Source: Gnetum montanum (taxonomy: Eukaryota; Streptophyta; Gnetopsida; Gnetales; Gnetaceae). From it: a stretch of DNA of 64,000 bases. The stretch lies in assembly GCA_015680685.1 (NCBI GenBank), contig MNCI01008066.1:928365-992364 (forward strand), given 5' to 3'. The translations under genes and the position numbers were made by a program. This document shows positions 23,313-35,399 of the stretch, one piece after another. Every line of letters starts with the position of its first letter. Within the stretch, counting starts at the first letter, position 1. Under the pieces are notes generated by a model that was given only the letters and a program-made list of their open reading frames with translations, was not told the origin of the DNA and searched no databases.

Positions 23313-24717
23313 TGGGACAACAAAGAGGATAAATACCCAATTTCTAATTACTTCCCTGATAAAATCCTCTTTGTAGGTGTAATAAACAATCAAGCACCCA
23401 CAGATACAAATTGGTGTAGTAGCATTCTTACCTATCTTCTTACACAAAAAACACCACAAGGGCTAGACATTAAAAAGAAATAATAGTTTCTCCACCAAGT
23501 CAAACATTTCATGGTAATTAACGGGCATCTTTACAAGGTATGTTCTGATGGCTTGGTCCAATGGTGTGTTTCCAATGTAGATCAATTGAGAATTCTCCAA
23601 GATGCTCATGAGGGCCCTTGTGGGGGTCATTACACTAGGAAATGAACAACCATTAAAATCTTAGTTGTAAGATATTATTGGCCTACATTATTTTGGGATG
23701 TCCATCATTTTGTCCAATCCTGTGAGTGCTTCCAACATGATGGGGGAATGACTACTAGAATGGAAGGTCCACATCAATGGATTCAACCCTTAGAACCCTT
23801 TGACATATGGGGTATTGATTTTATGGGGCCTATTACACCAATGCCCAATGGAAAAGTATACATTGATATTGCTGTTGACTATTTTACAAAGTGGATAGAA
23901 GTAGCCATTGTTGTTGACTGTACATCATCTACTGCTGCAAGATTCATTCAACAAAAAATTGTAAATAGGTTTGGCATTTTACAGGTGCACATTATTTCTA
24001 ATAATGGTACACATTTTACAAGTGCAACTTTTTGGAAGTTGATGTAATGCTTAGGAGTTGAGAATAAACTAACTACACCATATCATCCTCAAGTGAATGG
24101 TTAAGCTAAAGTCACCAATAAGAAAATCACAAAAATCTTGACACGAACCATTAACAAGTATAGGCAAGACTGGAGCACCAAACTGAACGATACTCTTTGG
24201 ACCTACTACTCCACATGGAAACTCCCTATGGGCTACTCTCCCTATGAGTTAGTGTATGGTAAACTTCCAACACTTCCTATCCAAGCTAAGCTTTGTACAC
24301 TATCTATAGCATGTGACCTTAACCTTGACCTCAGTCTAGCACAGAAAGAACAGTTAATGAATCTTAACTTGCTAAATGAAAATTGATTAGCCATCCTCTC
24401 ATCCAATGAACTACACAAGGCCTTCAACAAACAACATCATGATCTAAAAATTAGAAAATTCAAATACCAACCAGGATATAGGGTTCTTTATTGGAATCCT
24501 GCACATGTGCCACAACGAACTAAATTTCAAACGATGTGGAAAGGACCTTATATCATTTATGAAACTTTTCCTTCAAGGGCCATGATGATCCATAAACTTA
24601 GAAGCCTGGATAAGAAATTATTGGTTAACATCTAGCAAACCAAACCTTTCCACAAGCCCAAAACAGCCAGTACTAGCACTACCTCTGTTAATGGACAACC
24701 TTGCTCATTATTTTGAA
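23313..24717 (+). pseudogene. pol: Element A integrase, catalytic residues changed
   Basis: The N-terminal zinc finger is recognisable from GGHYTRK through YYWPTLFWDVHHF to CECFQ (23610-23735). The catalytic core has [11 protein letters not shown], with the first Asp at 23817-23819. The second Asp is Asn (24000-24002, IISNNGTHF) and the Glu at D+36 is Lys (24108-24110). Further on come DTLWTYYSTWKLPMGYSPYELVYGKLP and a C-terminal GPYIIYETFP. Stops lie at 24044-24046 and 24102-24104 (TAA) among others. It ends at TGA 24715-24717. Dead enzyme. Confidence 0.85.
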
Positions 24718-26669
24718 TCTTCTCCTTCCAACTCAGTCATGGGGGAGATGGCCACCAATGCTAGTTATTCTAAGCCCTCAATTTTATTTATCTTTTTGTT
24801 TTCCACATTTTTTCATATTTACTTATTTTTATTTTACACCATCATTAACATTTTTACTATTTCTTTTTTTATGAAATTTTTTTAATTTATTCTCACTCAT
24901 CACATAATAAGTGCTCATGACGGTGGATTGTACTATAATAATGTTGCTTGCTAATGTTTGGTTTTTACCTTTGACTTTTAATGTTGATGCTAAGATATGG
25001 TTTCTTTTGATAAAACAGGCAATGAGTCCATGTCATCCATTCATCCACTCAACTTTATGGTCTCCCTTGGTTTTGGAACTGTATTGTCCCTTTTCTAAGA
25101 AAACCTATTAATGAATTGGTGCCTTGATATTCTTCAAACCAAGGAAAGATTCAAATGGATTGAAAAGGATGTGACCTCAAGGGGATTCAACATGTTTGTG
25201 TTGGCTATTCTCTTGGGTACTTGAGTTTTTTTCATAGGTTTTCAACCATCCCACTATTGACTAATATCAGGAAGTTGAATGAATCAAATAAGTCTTTGCA
25301 TGGTGTGGTTCTCACTCAAAAAAATAAAAATAAAAAACTAGTGGTAATTCAAAGCACACGCCTTAGACATAATAACGAAACATGGGCTACAAGCACTAGT
25401 TATAGCATTGGAAAGACATGCTACCCATGCCTGAAGGTCCCCTCTAACTAAGGTCCTTTCTCACTTCCTACTTCTCTATTCTTCTCTTTTTGGGATGGTG
25501 GTTGCTCTATGAATGCATTCTTGTTGCTTCAAGAGGATGGGTTGGTCAAAGGTGTTGATGCGAGGTCACTAGATATGGATAATTTTAATCTAGATTTGGG
25601 TTGAATTTTATTAATTCACCTTAACCACATACTACACAAGGGACTTTACACAATCTTGATTTTGGGATTCCATTCCATTCTCTCTTCTCTTTCTATATTG
25701 CTTTTCATATTCCACCTCATTGTTGATTTTATGATTAGTCTATATCTTTGTTGACGCATTGTTATTCTTGGGTAAATTATTGTGGGTGAATTCTTAATTA
25801 TTGTGTCCATATGTCATTCCTTGAGCCTACGGAATCTTTGGTTTGTGGATTTTTTAGGGCATAAAGGGCATGAACCTACTTTGGGGAGGACCCATTAGCA
25901 TTCCTCTTTGGTGAAATTGTTAAGTTCTTTCCCTTAAAAATTTCTCGCAATCAACTATTTCTCATTTCACCCCATCTATGACATCCATTTTTCTTTGCCC
26001 TTCTATGCATTTTTATTGGCTTCACCGTTGTTATTTCTCTAATCTTCCTTGTTCTTTCATTTTCCATCCTATTGCTACCAGAGGTTTGCTCTTAGTCATG
26101 GGGGTCCCTATCACAAAGTTTTCCATTCCATTACTTATCTTACCCCTACACCTTCGATAGTTATCAGTTACAAACCTCTAACCCAGTATCTGCCATACCC
26201 ACAACCTAGCCAATGTGCTTCATATCAAGGCAAGGTATCAATTATATTATATCTTATCTATCCTTGCTAATTCATAATTGTGTTGTGTGTGCAAATGGAA
26301 ATCACATGAACAATGGACTAGGATAGGAGGGAGCACTGAGGATGGACTGGAGCAAAAACATTTATGTAAGGAACAAGCTTGGTCATGTGGCCATGGATGA
26401 ACAATGGTATGCATAATTTTAACATTGGTAGCAACACGCCTCATTTTCTTTTCTCTCTCTCTCCCTTCAAGTTGTCAAATGAGAGTCTAGATGTCATCTA
26501 TGTACAGTGTTCACCATGGTAATGAACACCAATGCTATAATATGTTTGTCAATCCTTTCACTTGGCACTTTGAGTCTGTCATTCCATGTCACCATCAGTT
26601 GTTGTTCAGTTAATAATCTCATACCTTCCCAATATTTTGTAAGGAACTCGAGGACAAGTTTTCATTCAA
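24718..26669 (+). other. Element A 3' region, possible relic of a third ORF
   Basis: About 2 kb between pol and the polypurine tract, conserved in order in E (53870-55790) and F. Shared landmarks are gtcatgggggagatggcc, a tract ending FLLLQEDGLVKG...DLG-stop (25500-25605), and WMSSMYSVHHG near 26490. Athila elements carry an env-like ORF here; no intact frame, signal peptide or membrane segment could be shown. Confidence 0.45.
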
Positions 26670-26680
26670 TTGTGGGGGTA
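26670..26680 (+). other. Polypurine tract of element A
   Basis: ttgtgggggta directly precedes the 3' LTR; E and F have atgggggta in the same place. Confidence 0.75.
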
Positions 26681-27526
26681 TGATGAGTCCCAATATCAGA
26701 TCCTTGATATCAAATGCTCGATATTGAATACATGATATTGGAGATCTCGAAGCGATATCGGACATGCAATGTCAGAACCTATCCCATTACCTATAAATAA
26801 AAGACAAGGGCACTTGGTTTAATATTCATTTTTAGGAACTTAGCTGAACTCTTGTAGTTTTTCCCTTCCAGGGTTAGAATTATTTTTGAGTGCCCATAGT
26901 AGGAGTCATAAAGTGAACAGATCTTTATTCGAGCATTGTGTACCTAAGCACACCTTCTATCTGAAAATAAAGATAAACTTTGTGATAAACCTTGCAACAT
27001 TTAAAATAGCTTAATTATTGCATTTAATGTTATTTACTGTTATTTGATGCTCTCATTAGTTAATCAATGTTATTTCTATTGAACTGTTAATTCTCAATGA
27101 ATTAGCACACTTAGCATGACCACTCCGAGTATACATGGGAACACTTGGTAACCCAATAACGACTAGCATTTGGTAATCCCAGTAGTGTTACATTGGTTCA
27201 GGATGTGTCCGGAGAGTGGGAATGGATGCTGGTGTTAGGACTAGTTAAAGAATAGTTAGCTAGTTAAATCAAATTAGTTATTAAATTACCTCATTCCTCT
27301 CTTTTAAGCATCATGAAAATAAAACATAAAAGAATAAAAATAAAATACCTCGAGTTTACTTAACCATACAATTGAGCCTTACAAGTAAGCTTAGGAAGAC
27401 AACAATTGCATAAGTCATCCTTGTTCTATGTAGGTGCATAAGCACTTAATCCTTGGAGTTTGACTAGATTGTGCGTGAACACTTGTATTTGTATGGTTGG
27501 GCATAGGGTTACCTCACTACTCATCA
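26681..27526 (+). repeat. 3' LTR of element A
   Basis: Starts tgatgagtcc and ends actcatca, then the second copy of ccctt and LINE sequence. Confidence 0.92.
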
Positions 27527-28336
27527 CCCTTAGAGCATTATAGGCCTCTTAGTTTTTGCTCTATCTTATACAAATTCCATGCAAAACTACTAGTTGATCA
27601 TCTTCAATTTCTACTTCCATAGATTAATAGTTCCACAAAATTTGGTTTTCTCCCAAGTATGAATGTTATAGATATCATAATTATCATGCATGAAAGCATT
27701 CATTGGAGTAGGTTGAACACATTGAGATGATTGTAGTTAAGCTCAATATCAACATGGCATATGATAGTATCAATTGGGAAACTATAATTACAACAATATA
27801 GATATTAGGTTTCTTGAATTGGTGGATGAAGCACATCAACTAAATCCCTCACACAAGCAACCATGTTGTACAAATAAACTAAAGATGTCAATTTGATTTA
27901 CACCTTCTAGAGATCTTAGGTAGTGTGATTCTCTATCCTCATATATCTTTACCATCATCTTGGAATGTCTGAATACCTACCTTATTAGAGTGGGACTAAT
28001 TAACCCTCTTTACTAGGAGGATCACATTTAAAGTTTGTTGATGAAATAATCATGTTCATCAAGACCATCATCCTAGAGACTCTAAATTTAAAGGAAGATC
28101 TTAATCTCTTCTCTTGACTTTTTGGCTACATGTCAATTGGTTAAAATTAGCTATTTAAGATGTAGTTTTCCCCCAAACTCAATTACAACACATTTTTCAC
28201 TATCATAGATGTATCTCCAAATTCCTTCAACATTATTTCCTTGATACATTATTGTTTCCTAGCAACCAAAACTCGAATCTATGAAACTCATTCTTACAAA
28301 ATCTTACCAACAAACTTGGGATTAAAAAGGTATTAT
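27527..28336 (+). pseudogene. LINE reverse transcriptase, truncated
   Basis: Directly after the TSD the frame reads LEHYRPLSFCSILYKFHAKL, the start of plant L1 RT. Then come FGFLPSMNVIDIIIIMHESI and KLNINMAYDSINWET (27740-27790), the motif-A region. The catalytic block at 28034-28045 is FVDE in place of FADD, so the second Asp is lost. DLNLFS and YMSIG follow. Homology stops near 28336 where LTR remnant G begins, so the C-terminal part and the poly(A) tail are missing. Confidence 0.8.
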
Positions 28337-29533
28337 AGTGCCTAAAAATTTTGGTTGCTAGAAGACCAAAAATTCTAGCGTAACAACTTTAACCTTGAAT
28401 CCCTAGGACCTCCAAAAAATGGGATTAGAGATGCCTTGGATGGTTCAAAAAATCACCCAGGGACATGGAAAATGTAAACACTGGTAGAAAAATAAAATAT
28501 AATGCAGATCTAAGAAAATAAATGCACCAAAATGGAACAAATAAATCTATCTTTCACACAAACAGAATTGTAAATATTATTTTAAGAGAAATAAAGAATG
28601 GTTCAATAAATGTGTACAATATGTTCCTAGAATAGTAGGCGGTTCACTTTAGTGGGAGTTTAGATTTCATTGAAATCGGTGGCTCCACAATCTAGATGTT
28701 TTGCAACTTCTAATGCTGTTGAAATGTGTTGTTGTCCACACTAGATCTACAATGTTGGTAATGCAAGGGATGTAACAATGGCTATGGAGATTCCATGCTA
28801 GGGGATACAAGAAGTTCTATGTGTGTTGAAAACTATTGAATGTAAAAAATTACTGAAAATTGCAGAGTGTGGAACTACCAAAGTTGTGAAACTTGTAAAT
28901 GGTGCTGGTGCATAGGTTTTATAGGTTTTGGGCCGCTCATTTAGCTATAAATTGTTGATAAATTGGTTGCAGATTTCTACTATGCTTATGAGATGGATTT
29001 ACAAATCAAGGGTGTTATTATATATAGTAAATGTCATACTCCCATGGTCATTCCCTTGACTAAAAATAGTAACTAGAGAGATGGTCTACACACTAGGGGG
29101 ATGGCTTCCATGCTAGGGGGATGGCATCCATGCTAGGAGGGATGACATCCATGTTGGGGGGATGGCATCCACAATGGGGGTAGGTGAGTTATACCTCCAT
29201 GCATCCACACTGGGAGTAGGTGAGTTATACCCCCCATGTAGGTGTCTCTAGTGTAGAAAATGCTATGCCCCTCACAAAACCCACCAAAATGTCAATTTTG
29301 ATCCCAAAAGGCATTTTTAAATCCTCCAAGCCCAAATATAGACATTATGTGACTTTTGTCACATTATGGATGAGGCTTTAACCACTTATGAGGCATTTTT
29401 CAATCCCAAAATCATAAAATATGTGAGATTGGATCTCTTCTTCATATTTACAATGAATTTCAAGCCTTGGGTTTCATGGGGTGAAGGTTACATTATCAAA
29501 ATTGTCATGACATGCAATTTTAATGGTTTTTCA
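28337..29533 (-). repeat. LTR remnant G of the C/D family
   Basis: Matches the right part of D's LTR (about 38696-39950), including the ggggatggc minisatellite (29060-29250) and the common terminus ending tttca at 29533. The inner ~1.3 kb is missing at the LINE junction. It may be D's 3' LTR, since orientation and position fit, or an independent fragment. Confidence 0.6.
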
Positions 29534-31160
29534 ATGGCTCCTCGTTGTTGGTGTTTGGAGGATCGACTTGAGAGGCACTAATAAAGAATACAAAACAACA
29601 TTGTAGGTCCATCACCAACATTCCCTCTTTGTGCTTGATTCTGTCATGCCGAACCATGCTAAAGAGTGCTCATGATGATGGAGCAAGACTGTAATGATAA
29701 AATGGTAGTGAGGTTATAGGGAAATAGTTGTGAAGGCTAAAAATTCTTTCCAAGTATTGACATCATGGCTATAGTATGGCACCAACATGTAGGTTAAGAA
29801 ATTGGACTTGGCTATTCATGTTTTGAGATGTTGGTTCACTCAAAAAAAGCATTTGAGTAACCAACACCTCACTCCAAGGTTTCTTTGGGCTCCTCCCTTT
29901 ACATGTTTGCAGTCATTAATTTTGACTTTTACTCTTCATGGACCATTCTGGTTTCTTAGAAATTTTCTTCTCCATTGATTTTTTTTCTTTCTTTTTTATG
30001 TGGGGTGAAACCTTCATTAGGTTTCTTTGTCAAAGCCAATTTGATTCCATTTTCCTACCGAATGAGGTGTGTTACATTCAAAAAACTAAATGGTAGAGCA
30101 TGATGAAGGAGATGTCACATGGCCATAATGCATGTGTGTCAGACATTGGTCAACCTTGCTGCTTAGGGTAAGGAAGGTTATATTTGGGCAACAGGGTTAG
30201 GCTCATGAGTAGTAATGGGATGGAAATGGCATAAGCACTCTTGGTACAATAGGACAAGCTTACTAAATCTTGCACATTGAGGTCATGTGGTGACTTGTTG
30301 CTATGATGAGTTGCACTGTTGTGATGACTCCAAGCTTCATCCTGCAAGCACAACTTCAAGAGAACAAGAAAACTAGCCAAAGAAAGAATGTTATTATAAC
30401 ATGATGTATAGGGCTACATGAGACAACTAGAAAACTATGCCATCATAGGTCATAATCATTACAGCATAGAAGAATCTATGTGATGTGCATCAGATTTTTC
30501 AAACTCATTCATTGTGCCAAAAAAGTAGAGAGAGATAGAGCATGTAGGCTCGCTTGTTGTAAATCATCAGAGTTGTCAACATTAGTCATTCATTGCAACC
30601 TATCAATAATGATAAACAACAATAAAAGCAAACATGTGAGTGTTAGAAATAATCAAGGCTATGTGATGGCATTAGTGTTGCATAACAAAGGTTTGATGAG
30701 GTCATGAATAGGCTTAAGTTCTAGTGAGGAACTTGGTTTGATGTGTTTTCTTCTCACCATTATGGTTTTAGATGGGAACCCTCCATGATGTTTTTGGCTT
30801 TAAGGTGAATGGTCATCAGGCTATTTCAAGGCATTATGGTTGTAGAGTAAAATGGTTTCAAGGTCTTAAGATTTTGATATTTAAGGTCAACTTGATCTAA
30901 TAGCATCATAAGAGGGGTTTATTTAGACCTTAAGGCTAGTCCAATTTTCTCTCTCATCTCCTTGGCTCATCCTACATGACAACATAAGCACATCAAGTGG
31001 CACCTATGTAATAAAATGCTAAATAATGTAAAAATCCAATAAGAATAAAGTAAAAGTGGGTTAAAATTAAATTAACACTAAAATAGATCAAAACATGATC
31101 AACAGAAGTTATTAAGGGTATTATAAGGTCAAACATGGTCAACTATGATTATACTTTGCT
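29534..31160. other. No gene recognised
   Basis: AT-rich sequence between LTR remnant G and the first 29-bp repeat. No RT or integrase motif was found on the minus strand, where D's pol would lie. Confidence 0.5.
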
Positions 31161-31220
31161 AGTTTTAGGCCTTAGTAGACCAGGATGCCAGTTTAAGGCC
31201 TTGGCAAGCCATGGTAGGGG
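31161..31220. repeat. 29-bp minisatellite, two units
   Basis: agttttaggcc at 31161 and agtttaaggcc at 31190, the same unit as 5041-5250 and 33699-33788. Confidence 0.7.
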
Positions 31221-33698
31221 CTTATTTCATTAGTAGGATTATTACAAGGCAAAAACAAGGTGAAACTTGGTAAAAGAAGGTAAATTTTGGTTATAACAAG
31301 GTAAAGGTAAGGTAAGGCTCAAGCTAAGACTATTTAAAGCATGGCTAACTAGGGGAAGCAAGGTTAAGTGGTATTACATTTAATGCATATTTAATAAGTT
31401 TTCTTTTATTTATTTATTTATTAAACTATTGAAGGTATTTGATTCCAAGAGTGACCTTTATGAAGATGCATGGCTGGGGCTACTGCAACAAAGGTAAGAG
31501 GTCATCATGTAGGTGATTGTGGAGGGAGCACATGCCAAGGTGGGCATGGAAAACCTAGATGTAGACATGAGCTAGAGTAAGGTCCACCTACAAATGGATC
31601 ATGTGGGTTTGAAGGGCTAGCAGCATAGGCACGTAACCATAGATAGGGCTAGCGATGCAAGCTTGGACATCATAGACCATGCATGCTCATAGTGTTGGCT
31701 CACCCCTCTTGGGAAAACTCCTGAAAAATGGTGCTTGTGGCATAGGATTTCAGCAAAGAAGAAGGATAAGGGTAGCAAAAAGCTATGAAGGATTTTCACA
31801 ACTAAGGGGATGAGATGATAGGTGATAGTGCACATGAGAGTATGGTAGCTAGCAAGGCTAATGCACAAACAAGGGTTGAGGAATGTGTGACAGTGATAAG
31901 GGAACACACACGATGTGTAGTAGAGGAAGATAGCACATGGTGTAGGCAAGGTCTAGTTTCACTAGAAAAGGTAGGGAAGGTAGAGCACATGAAAGGTAAA
32001 GGCCTTGAGGCTAACAATGTAGGTGCAGGGAAAGCCAACAACATGGCATAGTCAGCATGGTACATGTCAGAATCGCTATAGGACTTAGGCATGCAACAGG
32101 TAGTAGTTTAGCCTTTCCCAGCATCATGATTTGAATCCACAACCTCGGACTAACACCAGAGCTCTAGCTCTTCACCTGCATCTCTACCACAATCGTGAGG
32201 TGCAAATGGCGATAGCAACTATAAGCAGCACTACACATTGCATTACCAACATGGCCACAATGGTGGTACCAACGATGGTGATTTTAGGGCCTTGTCCAAC
32301 ACCACCTCGAAGGGGTAGAAATCATAAGATGCATTGTTAGTGACAATAATGTTGGGCAGTGTAGGTGGAAAGGGTAGGCAAAGTGGCATGGTGTGTGCTT
32401 ATGAGTGGGTAGTAGCCTCAAGACATAGCATCAAATTGTGGCATCCTTGTTGACCAACATGGATGAAGGNATCTACACTAACCAACATGGATGAGAGGGG
32501 GGTAGCATCAGATTACAGTATCCATGCTAACTAGCATGGATAATGGGTGAGAATGGCAATGACAATTGTAGGGGCTACACACATGTGGGCAATGAAGAGT
32601 AGCAGCTACTACAAGTGTAAAGCATGGTATGGTAGCTCATGACAAGAACTAAGAAAATCAAGGGCACTACAGTGTGTTACATAGCCTTAGGGCTATGTAG
32701 CCCTTAATTAACCTGCATGGGTCATGCAAGGTAACACAACCTAAGGTAGGTCCATGCAATCTATAGGTAGAGGCTAGCAACCCTAGATCTGGGCATGGTA
32801 GGATGGCACACAGGTAGACAAGTGGTGGTAGGAAAAAAAGCTATTGAGTGGGAGTGACCTAAAGGGGACATTGAGGCACAAAATCCCTAATGGACCTATG
32901 CAGCCTATGAACAAGGCTAGTAGTCATGCCGAGGCAATGTGCTAGAGTGGCAAGCAAAGGCAAGGCTAGCATAATAAATAGCTAGCTATGGTAGTGAGGG
33001 CAATGGTTTTCAGGGTCAACCTAATCCATGCTAACCAAGGTGGATGAGGAAGGGTATGTTTTTGGTGTTTTTATTCAATTCTATTCCAAATAAATTTCTA
33101 TACAAGGTTGAAGTTCTTCACTATGATGATCTAATGTTTTTTGAAGTGTGGAATTTTGAATTTGTAATTGAGCTTTCTTATTATTATGACCACTAACTGT
33201 GTGCATGTCTTGATGCCTACAGGTCCCATGCTATGATAGTGATTGGCTATGATGTAGTCAATGATCTTTCCTCTTCCCCTTATGACTTAGCTTTGGCTAC
33301 TACAGTGCCAGTTACACCCTGCTATGTTTTTCTGTCATTGTTATAGTTGTTTTTCTTTTAACTATAGAGGCCATAAGGACCATGTACTGTTCATGTTGTA
33401 TGTTTCATAGTGACACTATGGTCATAGACATGTGGACATTTTGGTAATTTTTTGGTTATTATCACATAGTGTGACTACAACTACATGTTAGTTTTAGATA
33501 TTTTATGTTTTATGTGTTTTATATAAACATAAGTGGTAAATGTAACAAGGCCATAAACTAAAATTGGTAGATAAAATGTGACATAATGATAATCATAAAC
33601 CAAGGTATACATGTATAAGTGAGACTCATAGACCATGTTATCAAGTAGGTTGATTATAATGTTGGTGTAAGGACAAATGAAGAGTTTGTTATGCTCAC
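31221..33698. other. Spacer between two minisatellites; no gene recognised
   Basis: Less AT-rich in 31450-33060 than its surroundings, with many gcatgg and ctagca words. A single N at 32470 lies between two copies of ccaacatggatga, which suggests a collapsed repeat. A 78-codon frame at 31815-32051 has no recognisable motif. Confidence 0.45.
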
Positions 33699-33788
33699 TA
33701 GTTTTAGGCCCTAGCAATCCATAAGGTTGTCAATTTTAGGCCTTAGTAGGCCATAGTGCTAGTTTTAGGCCTTAGAAAGCCATGGTTC
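33699..33788. repeat. 29-bp minisatellite, three units
   Basis: Units begin at 33700, 33732 and 33761. In the C element the same array also lies just beyond the protease. Confidence 0.75.
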
Positions 33789-34079
33789 ATACCTACCTAG
33801 CAAGTATGGGGTAGTGTCAAAAGGGCATATAACGATAACACAAACCATGAAACATGGTATAATGTTGCTAAGGTGAACAAGCCTCCATTAGTAAAAGAAG
33901 GAATAACATATCCACAATGCATTTGTTGCTTGACCTTTGATAAAACAAAGGATTTGCTTTGCATGATTGCACTCTCATCATGCTACTTGTTTATGGTGGC
34001 AATTAATAGGCATTTTTTGATTGCTTAATACCATAGGTTTGGTGACTTCATCCTCATCATTATTATTGTTGTTGATTTT

Positions 34080-34640
34080 ACTCTTGGTATTGGCCCCAGT
34101 TTAAGTTTCAAGAGTCTTCTCTTGAAAATGCACCTTTGAACTTCAATCAATGTTGACATAGTTAACTAAGGAAAGCGATACATTGTCCCCATGGATCATA
34201 ATTTTTCCAGCCTTGTATGGAAAGTGAATCTCCTAATGTATAGGAGATAAAACTTCCTGAAGCTTCACTAACCATGGTCTTCCTAGGATCAAGTCAAACC
34301 CAAGTGTTTCTTCAACCACTGGGAAGTTGATGAGTGTGGAAAATTGTTCACTGGCTATAAAATCCAAGGAGATTGAACCTTGCACTGCTACTCATGATCC
34401 ATTGAATGATTATTGAATGATTTAAGTGTTTAAATAGTGGTCACTTGGATGTTCTCGATTAGGCCAAGTTTGTCAACCATAAAATATGGAATCACATTCA
34501 TAGTCGTCCCATCATCCACATGAACATGGTGAGCCTTGTATCTATCAATACATATAGTAATGAGAAGAGGGGAGAATAGCACCTCTCCGATTTGAGAGTT
34601 GATTTTCACTTTACTATCATGAAAGTTGAGCATGGGTTGA
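34080..34640 (-). pseudogene. pol: Element D aspartic protease region
   Basis: The minus strand reads HVDDGTTMNVIPYFMVDKLG near plus 34450-34525: the DDG(S/T) active site of Tat-type proteases is intact. After a stop and shift ETLGFDLILGRPWLVKL (34240-34310) gives the second signature. A short polar tail runs to about 34080 and ends without any RT. The local D copy therefore keeps better protease residues than C. Confidence 0.7.
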
Positions 34641-35399
34641 TTTCCATTTTCCCTAGGTAAAGCTCACTCAATAATAGAGTGAATTTACTCTTTGAGCTAG
34701 TGCATCCCCATGAGCAAGAGATGTCATGACTAGGTCATACAAGTTCAATGACATGTTCTTTTATTTAAGGAATCATTTGGCTTATTTCATTATTGTGAGG
34801 AAGCTCTTTTCTTTAGCATGTGATGTTTTGGCCTTAGTGGTTCTAACCTAATCCATCCTTCCTAGAGCTTTTGGATTGGGTTTCAGTTCATGTTCCTTAG
34901 GCCCCTTGTCCAAGGATGTAGTTGGCCTTGGTGTAGGTCTTGTTTGGTTACCTTTAGTGGGCTTCTTTGTTGGTTTGGTGATAGGTTGCTTTTGCCACCA
35001 TTGTGATGATGGTTTCCTGCCAATTTATAAGTTTTGGACCACTATATGTGGGCTTTGGTTATGAGTTGTTGTGTTCTTACTTATTGAAGGTGGAGGAACC
35101 TATATAATGAGTGGTTCCCTAGGTTTTGGAGGATTAGCAACTCGTCAATTATGTTGTGATGTTGAAGCTATTGAAGGGGAAAAATGTATGATGAAAGGAT
35201 CCTTAGAGGTTGGAGGAGGTGGTACCCATATAACGAAGGGCTCCCTAGGCTTCATGCTTTGGGATCATGGTGGTACTCTAATGATGAATAGTTCCCTAGG
35301 GGGGTTAGACCATTTGATTTTCATGAATGAGATCATAGTATAGGAGTTGCTGTTAGCACTTGGAGAGTTGGGCTCATTAACTACCAAATCTCCATGGTT

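Larger units (their letters stand above)
18467..27526 (+). mobile_element. Element A: Athila-like Ty3/gypsy retrotransposon with 5-bp TSD
   Basis: A 9.06-kb element with LTRs of 845 and 846 bp whose ends form the inverted repeat tgatgagt/actcatca. It has a tRNA-Asp-type PBS, gag, protease, RNase H, integrase and a polypurine tract. The RT core is deleted at about 22740-22755. Over one stretch of about 330 bases the two LTRs differ at roughly 30 positions by eye, so the insertion is old. It lies inside the LINE. Confidence 0.9.

Noticed and set aside
26247-26444. Open frames on the minus strand within element A as genes
   Set aside because: They are shadows opposite retroelement sequence with no motif; the same holds for most short frames across the window.
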